Source: Dama dama (lineage: Eukaryota > Chordata > Mammalia > Artiodactyla > Cervidae). From it: a stretch of DNA of 64,000 nt. The stretch is from contig NW_026870965.1 of the NCBI RefSeq assembly GCF_033118175.1, positions 1,178,001 to 1,242,000 on the forward strand, written 5' to 3'. The notes under the pieces were generated by a model. The model saw nothing but the letters and a program-made list of their open reading frames with translations, was not told the origin of the DNA and made no database searches. Of this stretch, positions 1 through 11,710 are shown piece by piece. Every line of letters begins with the position of its first letter. Positions within the stretch are counted from its first letter, which is position 1. A program made the position numbers and the translations under genes.

Positions 1-889
1 ATATGAAGAGCTATAAAAGGTGTGAAAATTATTTGGAGCATGAAACGATCTGAAGAATATGAGGATCATGAAGGGGTGTTGAAAAACATGAAGAGCCTGA
101 AAAGGTGTGAAAAATATGAAGAGCTTCAAAATGTGTCAAAAATATGAGGAGCATGACACGGTCTGAAAAATAGGAGGAGCATGAAGCGGTGTAGAAAAAC
201 ATGAAGAGCCTGAAAAGGTGTGAAAAATAGGAAGAGCTTCAAAGGGTGTGAAATACATGAGGAGCATGAAACGGTCTGAAAAATATGACGAGCATGAAGC
301 TGGGCTGAAAAACACCAAGAGCTTAAAAGGTGTGAAAAATATGCAGAGCTTCAAAAGGTGTCAAAATTATGAGGAGCATGAAACGGTCTGAAAAATAAGA
401 GGAGCATGAAGTGGTGATGAAAAACATGAAGAGCCAGAAAAGGCGTGAGACATATGAAGAGCTTCAAAAGGTGTCAAAAATATGAGGAGCATGAAACGGA
501 GAAAAAAATAGAAGGAGAATGAAGTGGTGTTGAAAAACATGAAGAGTCTGAAAAGGCATGAAAAATATGAAGAGGTTCAAAACGTGTGAAAAATACCAGG
601 AGCATGAAACGGTCTGAAAAAGAGGAGGAGCATGAAGCAGTGTTCAAAAACATGAAGAGCCTGAAAAGGTGTGAAAAATATGAAGAGCTTCAAAGGGTGT
701 CAAAAATATGAGGAACAGGTAATGGTCTGAAAAATAGGAGGAGCATGAAACGGAATGAAAAAAAGGAGGAGCATGAAACGGTGTGGAAAAACAAGAAGAG
801 GTTGAAAAGGTGTGAAAAATATGAAGAGCTTCAAAAGGTGTCAAAAATGAGATGAGCATGAAACGGTCTGAAAAATAGGAGGAGCATAA
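1..889 (+). repeat. Ordinary tetramer array
   Basis: Regular A-B-C-D units with point differences. Unit starts at 90, 203 and 316 show the exact 113-bp step. D monomers show CG, TG and CA forms at the CpG. No gene or other element is visible. Confidence 0.9.
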
Positions 890-2280
890 AATGGTGTTCA
901 AACACAGGAAGAGCCTGAAAAGGTGTGAAAAATATGAAGAGCTTCAAAAGATGTGAAATACATGAGTAGCAATAAATGGTCTGAAAAATAGGAGGAGCAT
1001 GAAGTGGTGTTCAAAAACGTGAAGAGCCTGAAAAGTTGTGAAAAATATGAAGAGCTTCAAAATGTGTCAAAAATATGAGGAGCATGAAACGGTCTGAAAA
1101 ATAGAAGGAGCATGAAATGGTGTTCAAAAACCTGAAGAGCATGAAAAGCTGTGAAAAATATGAAGAACTTCAAAAGGTGAGAAAAATATGAAGAGCTTCA
1201 AAAGGTGTGAAATACATGAGGAGCATGAAACGGTCTGAAAAATAGGAGGAGCATGAAGCGGTGTTCAAAAACATGAAGAGCCTGAAAATGTGTGAAAAAC
1301 ATGAAGAGCCTGAAAAGGTTAGAAATTTATGAGGAGCATGAAAAGGTCTGAAAAATAGGAGGATCATGAAGCGGTGTTGAAAAACATGAAGAGCCTGAAA
1401 AATTGTGAAATATATGAAGAGCTTCAAAAGGTGTGAAATACATGAGAAACTTGAAACGGTCTCTGAAAAACATGAGGAGCATGAAGCGTTGTTGAAAAGC
1501 ATGAAGAGCCTGAAAACGTGTGAAAAATCTGAAGAGCTTCAAAATGTGTGAAAAATATGAAGAGCTTCAATAGGTGTTAAAAATGAGATGAGCAAGAAAC
1601 GGTCTGAATAATAGGAGGAACATGAAGTGGTGTTGAAAAACATGAAGAGCCTGAAAAGGTGTGAAATATATAAAAAGCTTCAAAAGGTGTGAAAAATACG
1701 AGGAGCATGAAACGGTCTGAAAAATAGGAGGAGCATGAAACGGAGTTCAAAAACATGAAGAGCCTGAAAAGGTGTGAAAAATATGAAGAGCTTCATAACG
1801 TGTCAAAAACATGAGGAGCATGAATGGTCTGAAAATTTGGAGGAGCATGAAGCGGTCTTGAAAAACATGAAGAGCCTGAAGAGGTGTGAAAAATATGAAG
1901 AGCTTCAAAATGTTTCAAAAATATGAGGAGGATGATCGTTCTGAAAAGAAGGAGGAGCAAGAATCGGTGTTGAAAAACATGAACAGCCTGATAACGTGTG
2001 AAAAATATGAAGAGCTTCCAAAGGTGTGAAAAATATGAAGAGCTTCAAAAGTTGTCAAAAATGAGATGAGCATGAAACGGTCTGAAAAATAGGAGGAGCA
2101 TGAAGTGGTGTTTAAAAACATGAAGAGCATGAAAAGGTGTGAAAAATATGAAGAGGTTCTAAAGGTGTCAATAATATGAGGAGCATGAAACGGTCTGAAA
2201 AATAGGAGGAGCATGAAGTGGTGTTGAAAAACCTGAAGAGCCTGAAAAGGTGTGAAAAATGTGAAGAGCTTCAAAAGATG
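890..2280 (+). repeat. First member of the 0.9/5.7/8.7/12.1-kb segment family
   Basis: This stretch shares rare variants with the segment at about 5680-7016. The GAAGAACTTC variant at 1162 matches 5948 (offset 4,786). The GAGATGAGCAAG variant near 1587 matches about 6627 (offset 5,040). The change in offset is 254 bp, which equals two 113-bp units plus one 28-bp monomer, so this copy lacks (or the other gained) nine monomers in register. The signature TTGAAATTTATG-like junction (here AGAAATTTATG, near 1321) is also shared. The copy is more diverged than the others and looks older. Confidence 0.8.
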
Positions 2281-3880
2281 TGAAATACATGACTAGCAAT
2301 AAACGGTCTGAAAAATAGGAGGAGCATGAAGCTGTGTTCAAAAACATGAAGAGCCTGGAAAGGTGTGAAAAATATGAAGAGCTTCTAAAGGTGTGAAAGT
2401 ATGAAGAGTTTCAAAAGGTGTCAAAAATGAAATGAGCATGAAACGGTCTGAAAAATAGGAGGAGCATGAAGTGGTGTTTAAAAACGTGAAGAGCATGAAA
2501 AGGTGTGAAAAATATGAAGAGCTTCTAAAGGTGTCAATAATATGAGGAGCATGAAACGGTCTGAAAAATAGGAGGAGCATGAAACGGTGTTGAAAAGGAT
2601 GAAGAGCCTGAAAAGGTGTGAAAAATATGAGAGCTTCAAAAGCTGTCAAGTATATGAGGAGCATGAAAAAGTCTGCAAAATTGGGGGAGCTTGAAACGGT
2701 CTGAAAAATAGGAGGAGCATGAAACGGTGTTGAAAAACATGAAGAGCCTGAAAAGGTGTGAAAAATATTAAGAGCTTCAAAAGGTGTCAAAAATATGAGG
2801 AGCATGAAACGGTCTGAAAAATAGGAGGAGCATGAACCGGTATTCAAAAACATGAAGAGCCTGAAATTGTGTTAAAATATGAAGAGCTTCAAAAGCTGTC
2901 AAAAATATGACCAGCATGAAATGGTATGAAAAATAGGAGGAGCATGAAACGGTGTTCAAAAACATGAAGAGCATGAAAAGGTGTGAAAAATATGAAGAGC
3001 TTCAAAACTGTCAAGTATATGAGGAGCATGAAACAGTCTGAAAAATTAGAGGAGCATGCAACGTCTGAAAAATAGGAGGGGCATGAAACGCTGTTGAAAA
3101 ACATGAAGAGCCTGAAAAGGTGTGAAAAATAGGAGGAGCTTCAAAAGGTGTCAAAAATGTGAGGAGCATGAAACGGTTTGAAAAATAGAAGGAGCATGAA
3201 GCGGTGTTCAAAACATTAAGAGCTTGAAAAGGTGTGAAAAATATGAAGAGCCTCAAAAGTTGTGAAAAATATGAAGAGCTTCAAAAGGTGTGAAAAATAT
3301 GAGCAGCATGAAACGGTCTGAAACATAGGAGGAGCATGAAGCGGTGTTGAAAAACATGAAGAGCCTAGAAAGCTGTGAAAAATATGAAGAGCTTCAAAAG
3401 CTGTCAAGTATATGAGGAGCATGAAACAGTCTGTAAAATAGGAGGAGCATGAAACGCTGTTGAAAAACATGAAGAGCCTGAAAAGGTGTGAAAAATAGGA
3501 GGAGCTTCAAAAGGTGTCAAAAATGTGAGGAACATGAAACGGCCTGAAAAATAGAAGGAGCATGAAGCGGTGTTCAAAACATGAAGAGCCTGAAATGGTG
3601 TGAAAAATATGAAGAGCCTCAAAAGGTGTGAAAAATATGAAGAGCTTCAAAAGTTGTAAAAAATGAGATGAGCATGAAACGGTGTAAAAAATAGGAGGAG
3701 CATGAAGCGGTGTTAAAAAGGATGAAGAGCCTGAAAAGGTGTGAAAAATATGAGAGCTTCAAAAGCTGTCAAGTATATGAGGAGTATGAAACAGTCTAAA
3801 AAATTGGGGGAGCATGAAACGGTGTGAAAAATAGGAGGAGCATGAAGCGGTGTTGAAAAGGATGAAGAGCCTGAAAAGAT
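2281..3880 (+). repeat. Four-copy 13/14-monomer block (365/393-bp period)
   Basis: A private B variant containing CTGTCAAGTATATGAGG occurs at 2643, 3008, 3401 and 3766. The spacings are 365, 393 and 365 bp, that is 13, 14 and 13 monomers, so this region is a small higher-order array above the tetramer level. The flanking GAAAAGGATGAAGAGCCTG variant near 2594 recurs near 3714. A second 13-monomer relation sits just upstream: the GTGTTTAAAAAC variant at 2111 recurs at 2477 (366 bp). Confidence 0.85.
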
Positions 3881-5945
3881 GTGAAAAATATGAAGAGCTT
3901 CAAAATGTGTGAAAAATATGACGAACATGAAACGGTCTGAAAAATAGATGGAGCAAGAAGCGGTATTGAAAAACAAGAAGAGCCTGAAAAGGTGTGAAAA
4001 ATATGAAGAGCTTCAAAGGTGTGAAAATTATGAAGAGCTTCAAAAGGTGTGAAAAATATGAAGAGCTTCAAGAGGTGTCAAAAATGAGGTGAGCATGAAA
4101 CGGTCTATAAAATAGGAGGAGCATGAAGTGGTGTTGTAAAACATGAAGAGCCTGAAAAGGTTTGAAAAATATGAAGAGCTTCAAAAGGTGTCAAAAGTGT
4201 GATGTTCAAGAAAGAGACTGAAAAATAGTAGGAGGATGAAGCGGTGTTGAAAAACATGAAGAGCTTGAAAAGGTGTGAAAATACAAAGAGCTTCAAAAGT
4301 CGTCAAAAATATGAGGAGCATGGAAAGGACTGAAAAATAGCAGGAGCATGAAGCGGTGTTGAAAAACAAGGAGAGCCTGAAAAGGTGTAAAAAATAAGAA
4401 GAGATTCAAAAGGTGTCAAATATAGGAGGAGCTTGAAACGGTATGAAAAATAGGAGGATCATGAAGCGGTGCTGAAAAAATGAAGAGCCTGAAAAGGTTT
4501 GAAAAATATGAAGAGCTTCAAAAGGTGTCAAAGATATGAGGAGCATGAAACGGTCTGAAAAATAGGAGGATCATGAAGCGGTGCTCAAAAAAAGAAGAGC
4601 CTGAAAAGGTTTGAAATATATGAAGAGCTTCAAAAGGTGTGAAAATTATGAGGACCACCAAATGGTCTGAAAAATAGGAGGATCATGAAGCGGTGTTGAA
4701 AAACATGAAGAGCCTGACAATGTGTGAAAAATATGAAGAGCTTCAAAATTTTTGAAATACATGCGGAGGTTTATACGGTCTGAAAAACTGGAGGATCATG
4801 AAGCGGTGTTGAAAAACATGAAGAGCCTGAAATGGTGTGAAAAATATGAAGAGCTGCAAAAGGTGTCAAAAATATGAGGAGCATGAAACGGTCTGAAAAA
4901 TAGGAGGAGCATGATGCGGTGTTGAAAAACATGAAGAGCCTGAAAAGGTGTGAAAAATATGAAGAGCTTCAAAAGGTGTGAAAAATATGAAGAGCTTAAA
5001 AAAGTGACAAAATTGAGATGAGCAAGAAACGTCCTGAATAATATGAGGAACATGAAGTGGTGTTGAAAAACATGTAGAGCCTGAAAAGGTGTGAAATATA
5101 TGAAGAGCTTCAAAAGTCGTCAAAAATATGAGGAGCATGTAACGGTCTGAAAAATATGAGGAGCATGAAATGGTGTTCAAAAACCTGAAGAGCCTGAAAA
5201 GGTGTGAAAAATATAAAGAGCTTCAAAAGGTGTGAAATGCATGAGGAGCATTAAATGGTCTGAAAAATAGGAGGAGCATGAAGCTGGGCTCAAAAATATG
5301 AAGAGCCTGGAAAGGAGTGAAAAATATGAAGAGCTTCAAAAGGTGTCAAAAATATGAGGAGCATGAAACGATCTGAAAAATATGAGGAGCATGAAATGGT
5401 GTTCAAAAACATGAAGAGCCTGAAAACGTGTGAAAAATATGAAGAACCTGAAAAAGTGTGAATATTATGAAGAGCTTCAAAAGGTGTCAAAAATATGAGG
5501 AGCATGAAACGGTCTGAAAAATAGGAGGAGCATGAAACGGTGTTGAAAAACATGAAAAGCCTGAAAACGTGTCCAAAATAAGAAGAGCTTCAAATGGTGT
5601 GAAAAATATGAAGAGCTTCAAAAAATGTCAAAAATGAGACGAGCATGAAAAGGTCTGAAAAATAGGAGGAGCATGAAACGGTGTTCAAAAACATGAAGAG
5701 CCTGAAAAGGTGTGAAAAATATGAAGAGCTTCAAAAGATGTGAAATACATGAGTAGCAATAAATGGTCTGAAAAGTAGGAGGAGCATGAAGTGGTGTTCA
5801 AAAACGTGAAGAGCCTGAAAAGTTGTGAAAAATATGAAGAGCTTCAAAATGTGTCAAAATATGAGGAGCATGAAACGGTCTGAAAAATAGGAGGAGCATG
5901 AAATGGTGTTCAAAAACCTGAAGAGCCTGAAAAGGTGTGAAAAAT
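3881..5945 (+). repeat. Ordinary array with local 112-bp duplication
   Basis: Mixed tetramers and pentamers. At about 4450-4670 a D variant with GGTGCTGAAAAAA or GGTGCTCAAAAAA, preceded by GGAGGATCATG and followed by a GGTTTGAAA form of A, is repeated in tandem at about one-tetramer spacing. The segment from about 5680 starts the homology to 890-2280 (GAGTAGCAATAAATGG variant near 5750 and near 963). No gene or other element is visible. Confidence 0.8.
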
Positions 5946-7016
5946 ATGAAGAACTTCAAAAGGTGAGAAAAATATGAAGAGCTTCAAAAGGTGTGAAATA
6001 CATGAGGAGCATGAAACGGTCTGAAAAATAGGAGGAGCATGAAGTGGTGTTCAAAAACATGAAGAGCCTGAAAATGTGTGAAAAACATGAAGAGCCTGAA
6101 AAGGTTTGAAATTTATGAGGAGCATGAAAAGGTCTGAAAAATAGGAGGATCATGAAGCGGTGTTGAAAAACATGAAGAGCCTGAAAAATTGTGAAATATA
6201 TGAAGAGCTTCAAAAGGTGCGAAATACATGAGAAACTTGAAACGGTCTGAAAAACATGAGGAGCATGAAGCGTTGTTGAAAAGCATGAAGAGCCTGAAAA
6301 GGTGTGAAATATATGAAGAGCTTCAAAAGGTGTCAAAAATATGAGGAGCATGAAACTTTCTGAAAAATTGGAAGAGCATGCAGCGGTTTTGAAAAACATG
6401 AAGAGCCTGAAATGTTGTGAAAAATATGAAGAGCTTCAAAAGGTGTGAAATATATGAAGAGCTTCAAAAGGTGTCAAAAATATGAGGAGCATGAAACGGT
6501 CTGAAAAATAGGAGGAACATGAAACGGTGTTGAAAACCATGAAGGGCCTAAAAATGTGTGAAAAATCTGAAGAGCTTCAAAAGGTGTGAAAAATATGAAG
6601 AGCTTCAATAGGTGTCAAAAATGAGATGAGCAAGAAACGGTCTGAATAATAGGAGGAACATGAAGTGGTGTTGAAAAACATGAAGAGCCTGAAAAGGTGT
6701 GAAATATATAAAGAGCATCAAAAGGTGTCAAAAATATGAAGAGCATGAAACGGTCTGAAAAATAGGAGGAGCATGAAACGGAGTTCAAAAACATGAAGAG
6801 CCTGAAAAGGTGTGAAAAATATGAAGAGCTTCAAAACGTGTCAAAAATAAGAGGAGCATGAATGGTCTGAAAATTTGGAGGAGCATGAAGCGGTCTTGAA
6901 AAACATGAAGAGCCTGAAAAGGTGTGAAAAATATGAAGAGCTTCAAAATGTTTCAAAAATATGAGGAGGATGATCGGTCTGAAAAGTAGGAGGAGCAAGA
7001 AGTGGTGTTTAAAAAC
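5946..7016 (+). repeat. Segment copy, homologous to 8704-9774 and 12135-13205
   Basis: About 1.07 kb that matches 8704-9774 at a constant offset of 2,758 bp; for example GGTTTGAAATTTATG starts at 6103 and 8861. The match fails upstream of about 5946 and downstream of about 7016. Several scattered differences are visible, so this pair is older than the 8280/11711 pair. The A-A doublet, AATGTGTGAAAAACATG followed by GAAGAGCCTG, is a marker of the family and recurs near 1276, 6058, 8817, 11436 and 12248. Confidence 0.87.
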
Positions 7017-7504
7017 ATGAAGAGCCTGAAAAGGTTTGAAAGGTATGGAGAGCTTAAAAAGGTGTGAAAAATATGAGGAATATGAAACGGTCTGAAAAAT
7101 AGGAGGAGCATGAAGCAGTGTTCAAAAAGATGAAGAGCCTGAAAAGGTGTGAAAAATATGAAGAGCTTCAAAAGGTGTCAAAAATATGAGGAGCATGAAA
7201 CGGTCTGAAAAATAGGAGGAGCATGAAGATGTGTTCAAAAACATGAAGAGCCTGAAAAGGTGTGAAAAATATGAAGAGCTTCATAAGTTGTGAAAGTATG
7301 AATAGTTTCAAAAGGTGTCAAAAATGAGATGAGCATGAAACGGTCTGAAAAATAGGAGGAGCATGAAGTGGTGTTTAAAAACATGAAGATCATGAAAAGG
7401 TTTGAAAAATATCAAGAGCTTACAAAGGTGTCAAAAATATGAGGAGCTTGAAACGGTCTGAAAAATAGGAGGAGCATGAAACGGTCTGAAAAATAGGAGG
7501 AGCA
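7017..7504 (+). repeat. Ordinary array, partly shared with 14.64-14.9 kb
   Basis: The rare A variant GGTTTGAAAGGTATGGAGAGC-type at 7033 recurs at 14657 (offset 7,624), with matching sequence for roughly 200 bp on both sides. The rest is ordinary tetramer array. Confidence 0.8.
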
Positions 7505-8279
7505 TGAAGCGGTGTTGAAAAACATGAAGAGCCTGAAAAGGTTTGAAAAATATCAAGAGCTTACAAAGGTGTCAAAAATATGAGGAGCTTGAAACGGTCT
7601 GAAAAATAGGAGGAGCATGAAACGGTATGAAAATTAGGAAGAGCATGAAACGGTGTTGAAAAACATGAAGAGCCTGAAAAGGTGTGAAAAATAGGAGGAG
7701 CTTCAAAAGGTGTCAAAAATATGAGGAACATGTAACGGTCTGGAAAATGGAGGAGCATGAAACGGTGTTCAAAAACATGAAGAGCCTGAAAAGGTGTGAA
7801 AAATATGAAGAGCTTGAAAATGTGTGAAAAATATGAGGAGCATGAAACGGTCTGAAAAATCGGAGCAGCATGAAGTGGTGTTCAAAAACATGAAGAGCCT
7901 GAAAATGTGTGAAAAATATGAAGAGCTTCAAAAGGTGTCAAAAATATGAGGAGCATGAGACGGTCTCAAAAATAGGAGGAGCGTGAATCGGTGTTGAAAA
8001 ACATGAAGAGCCTGAAAAGGTGTGAAAAATATGAAGAGATTGAAAATGTGTCAAAAATATGAGGAGCATGAAACGATCTCAAAAATAGGAGGAGCGTGAA
8101 TCGGTGTTGAAAAACATGAAGAGCCTGAAAAGGTGTGAAAAATATGAAGAGCTTGAAAATGTGTCAAAAATATGAGGAGCATGAGACGGTCTCAAAAATA
8201 GGAGGAGCGTGAATCGGTGTTGAAAAACATGAAGAGCCTGAAAAGGTGTGAAAAATATGAAGAGCTTGAAAATGTGTCA
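7505..8279 (+). repeat. Segment shared with 13553-14088, plus locally homogenised run
   Basis: About 535 bp from 7505 matches 13553-14088 at offset 6,048: the ATCAAGAGCTTAC variant and the GCGTGAATCGG variant (7981 and 14029) both fit it. From about 7950 to 8330 the unit with GAGCGTGAATCGG, a TCTCAAAAATAGG form of C and a CTTGAAAATG form of B is repeated about four times at exactly 113 bp (GCGTGAA at 7981 and 8094, and so on). This is a young local amplification. The same unit type is seen again at 14.0-14.1 and 15.05-15.4 kb. Confidence 0.85.
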
Positions 8280-10419
8280 AAAATATGAGGAGCATGAAAC
8301 GGTCTCAAAAATAGGAGGAGCGTGAAGTGGTGTTGAAAAACATAAAGAGCCTGAAAACGTGAGAAAAATATGATGAGCTTCATAAGATGTCAATAATATG
8401 TGGGGAATGAAAGGGTCTCAAAAATAGGAGAAGCATGAAGCGGTGTTGAAAAACATGAAGAGCCGGAAAGGTGTGAAATATATGAAGAGCTTCAAAAGGT
8501 GTCAATAATAAGAGGTGCATGAAACAGTCTGAAAAATAGCAGGCTGAAAAGGTGTGAAAAATATGAGGAGCTTCAAAAGGTGTGAAAAATATGAAGAACT
8601 TCAAAAGTTGTCAAAAAGGAGTTGAGCAAGATACGGTCTGAAACACAGAAGGAGGATGAAGTGGTGTTGATAAACATGTAGAGCCTGAAAAAGTGTGAAA
8701 TATATGAAGAGCTTCAAAAGGTGAGAAAAATATGAAGAGCTTCAAAAGGTGTGAAATACATGAGGAGCATGAAACGGTCTGAAAAATAGGAGGAGCATGA
8801 AGCCGTGTTCAAAAACATGAAGAGCCTGAAAATGTGTGAAAAACATGAAGAGCCTGAAAAGGTTTGAAATTTATGAGGAGCATGAAAAGGTCTGAAAAAT
8901 AGGTGGATCATGAAGCGGTGTTGAAAATCATGAAGAGCCTGAAAAATTGTGAAATATATGAAGAGCTTCAAAAGGTGTGAAATACATGAGAAACTTGAAA
9001 CGGTCTGAAAAACATGAGGAGCATGAAGCGTTGTTGAAAAGCATGAAGAGCCTGAAAAGGTGTGAAATATATGAAGAGCTTCAAAAGGTGTCAAAAATAT
9101 GAGGAGCATGAAACTTTCTGAAAAATTGGAGGAGCATGCAGCGGTTTTGAAAAACGTGAAGAGCCTGAAATGTTGTGAAAAATATGAAGAGCTTCAAAAG
9201 GTGTGAAATATATGAAGAGCTTCAAAAGGTGTCAAAAATATGAGGAGCATGAAACGGTCTGAAAAATAGGAGGAACATGAAACGGTGTTGAAAACCATGA
9301 AGGGCCTAAAAATGTGTGAAAAATCTGAAGAGCTTCAAAAGGTGTGAAAAATATGAAGAGCTTCAATAGGTGTCAAAAATGAGATGAGCAAGAAACGGTC
9401 TGAATAATAGGAGGAACATGAAGTGGTGTTGAAAAACATGAAGAGCCTGAAAAGATGTGAAATATATAAAGAGCATCAAAAGGTGTCAAAAATATGAGGA
9501 GCATGAAACGGTCTGAAAAATAGGAGGAGCATGAAACGGAGTTCAAAAACATGAAGAGCCTGAAAAGGTGTGAAAAATATGAAGAGCTTCAAAACGTGTC
9601 AAAAATAAGAGGAGCATGAATGGTCTGAAAATTTGGAGGAGCATGAAGCGGTCTTGAAAAACATGGAGAGCCTGAAAAGGTGTGAAAAATATGAAGAGCT
9701 TCAAAATGTTTCAAAAATATGAGGAGGATGATCGGTCTGAAAAGTAGGAGGAGCAAGAAGTGGTGTTTAAAAACATGAAGAGCATGAAAAGGTGTGAAAA
9801 ATGTGAAGAGCTTCAAAAAATGTGAAATAAATGACTAGCAATAAACGGTCTGAAAAATAGGACGAGCATGAAGCTGTGTTCAAAAACATGAAGAGCCTGA
9901 AAAGGTGTGAAAAATATGAAGAGCTTCAAAAGGTGTGAAAGTATGAAGAGTTTCAAAAGGTGTCAAAAATGAGATGAGCATGAAACGGTCTGAAAAATAG
10001 GAGGAGCATGAAGTGGTGTTCAAAAACATGAAGAGCCTGAAAAGATGTGAAAAATATGAAGAGCTTCCAAAGGTGTGAAAAATATGAGGAGCATGAAACG
10101 GTCTGAAAAATAGGAGGAGCATGAAGCGGTGTTGAAAAACATGAAGAGCCTGAAAAGGTTTGAAAAATATCAAGAGCTTACAAAGCTGTCAAAAATATGA
10201 GGAGCTTGAAACGGTCTGAAAAATAGGAGGAGCATGAAACGGTATGAAAAATAGGAAGAGCATGAAACGGTGTTGAAAAACATGAAGAGCCTGAAAAGGT
10301 GTGAAAAATAGGAGGAGCTTCAAAAGGTGTCAAAAATATGAGGAACATGTAACGGTCTGAAAAATGGAGGAGCATGAAGCGGTGTTCAAAAACATGAAGA
10401 GCCTGAAAAGGTGTGAAAT
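8280..10419 (+). repeat. 2.14-kb segmental duplication, copy 1
   Basis: Matches 11711-13850 at offset 3,431 bp with only a handful of visible differences, for example AATAATATG against AAAAATATG near 8393/11824, AGTTGAGC against AGATGAGC near 8610/12041, and AAAAAATGTG against AAAAGATGTG near 9815/13246. Both copies share an odd deletion near 8530-8545 where monomer C is cut short and joined straight to an A-like tail (AATAGCAGGCTGAAAAGG). Sequence outside both ends is different, so the borders are sharp. The block contains the 1.07-kb segment that also occurs at 5946-7016. Confidence 0.93.
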
Positions 10420-11710
10420 ACTTGAAGAGCTTCAAAAGTTGTCAAAAATATGAGGTGGATGAAACAGTCTATAAAATTGGAGGAGCGTGAAACGGTCTTG
10501 AAAAACATGAAGTGCATGAAAAGGTGTGAAAAATATGAAGAGCTTCAAAAGGTGTCAAAAATATGAGGAACTTGAAAAGTCTGAAGAATCGGAGGAGCAT
10601 GAAGTGGTGTTGAAAACAAGAAGAGCATGAAAAGGTTTGAAAAATATGAAGAGCTTCAAAAATTGTGAAAAATATGAGGAGCATGAAACGGTCTAAAAAT
10701 TAGGAAGAGCATGAAGTGGTGATGAAAAACTGAAGAGCCTGAAAAGGTTGAAAAATATGAGGAGCATGAAACGGTCTGAAAAATAGCAGGAGCATGAAAC
10801 GGTATTGAAAAACATGAAGAGCATGAAAATGTGTGAAAAATATGAAGAGCTTCAAAAGGTGTCAAAAATATGAGGTGCATGAAACAGTCTGAAAACTAGG
10901 AGGAACATGAAGTGTTGTTGAAAAACATGAAGAGCCTGAAAAGCAGTGAAATATATGAAGAGCTTCAAAAGGTGTCAAAAAATGAGGAGAATGAAACGGT
11001 CTGAAAAATAGGAGGAGCATGAAGCGGTGTTCAAAAACATGAGTAGCCTGAAAACGTGTGAAATATATGAAGAGCTTTAAAAGGTGAGAAAAATATGAAG
11101 AGCTTCAAAAGGTGTAAAATACATGAGGAGCAATAAATGGTCTGAAAAGTAGGAGGAGCATGAAGTGGTGTTCAAAAACGTGAAGAGCCTGAAAAGTTGT
11201 GAAAAATATGAAGAGCTTCAAAATGTGTCAAAAATATGAGGAGCATGAAACGGTCTGAAAAATAGGAGGAGCATGAAATGGTGTTCAAAAACCTGAAGAG
11301 CCTGAAAAGGTGTGAAAAATATGAAGAACTTCAAAAGGTGAGAAAAATATGAAGAGCTTCAAAAGGTGTGAAATACATGAGGAGCATGAAACGGTCTGAA
11401 AAATAGGAGGAGCATGAAGTGGTGTTCAAAAACATGAGGAGCCTGAAAATGTGTGAAAAACATGAAGAGCCTGAAAAGGTTTGAAATTTATGAGGAGCAT
11501 GAAAAGGTCTGAAAAATAGGAGGATCATGAAGCGAAGTTGAAAATCATGAAGAGCCTGAAACGGTGTAAAAAATATGAAGAGCTTCAAAAGGTTTCAAAA
11601 ATATGAGGAGCATGAAACGGTCTCAAAAATAAGAGGAGCATGAAGCCGTGTTCAAAAACTTGGAGAGCCTGAAAAAGTGTGAAAAATATGAAGAGCTTCA
11701 AAAGTTGACA
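10420..11710 (+). repeat. Spacer array between the 2.14-kb copies, with a partial family copy
   Basis: Ordinary tetramers, but 11093-11560 repeats part of the 0.9/5.7-kb family, including the GCAATAAATGG variant near 11130 and the TTGAAATTTATG junction near 11480. No gene or other element is visible. Confidence 0.82.

Noticed and set aside
960..980. AATAAA poly(A) signals, as in GCAATAAATGG (also near 2290, 5757, 9840, 11131)
   Set aside because: They are one shared variant of monomer C carried along by segmental duplication, with no gene upstream.
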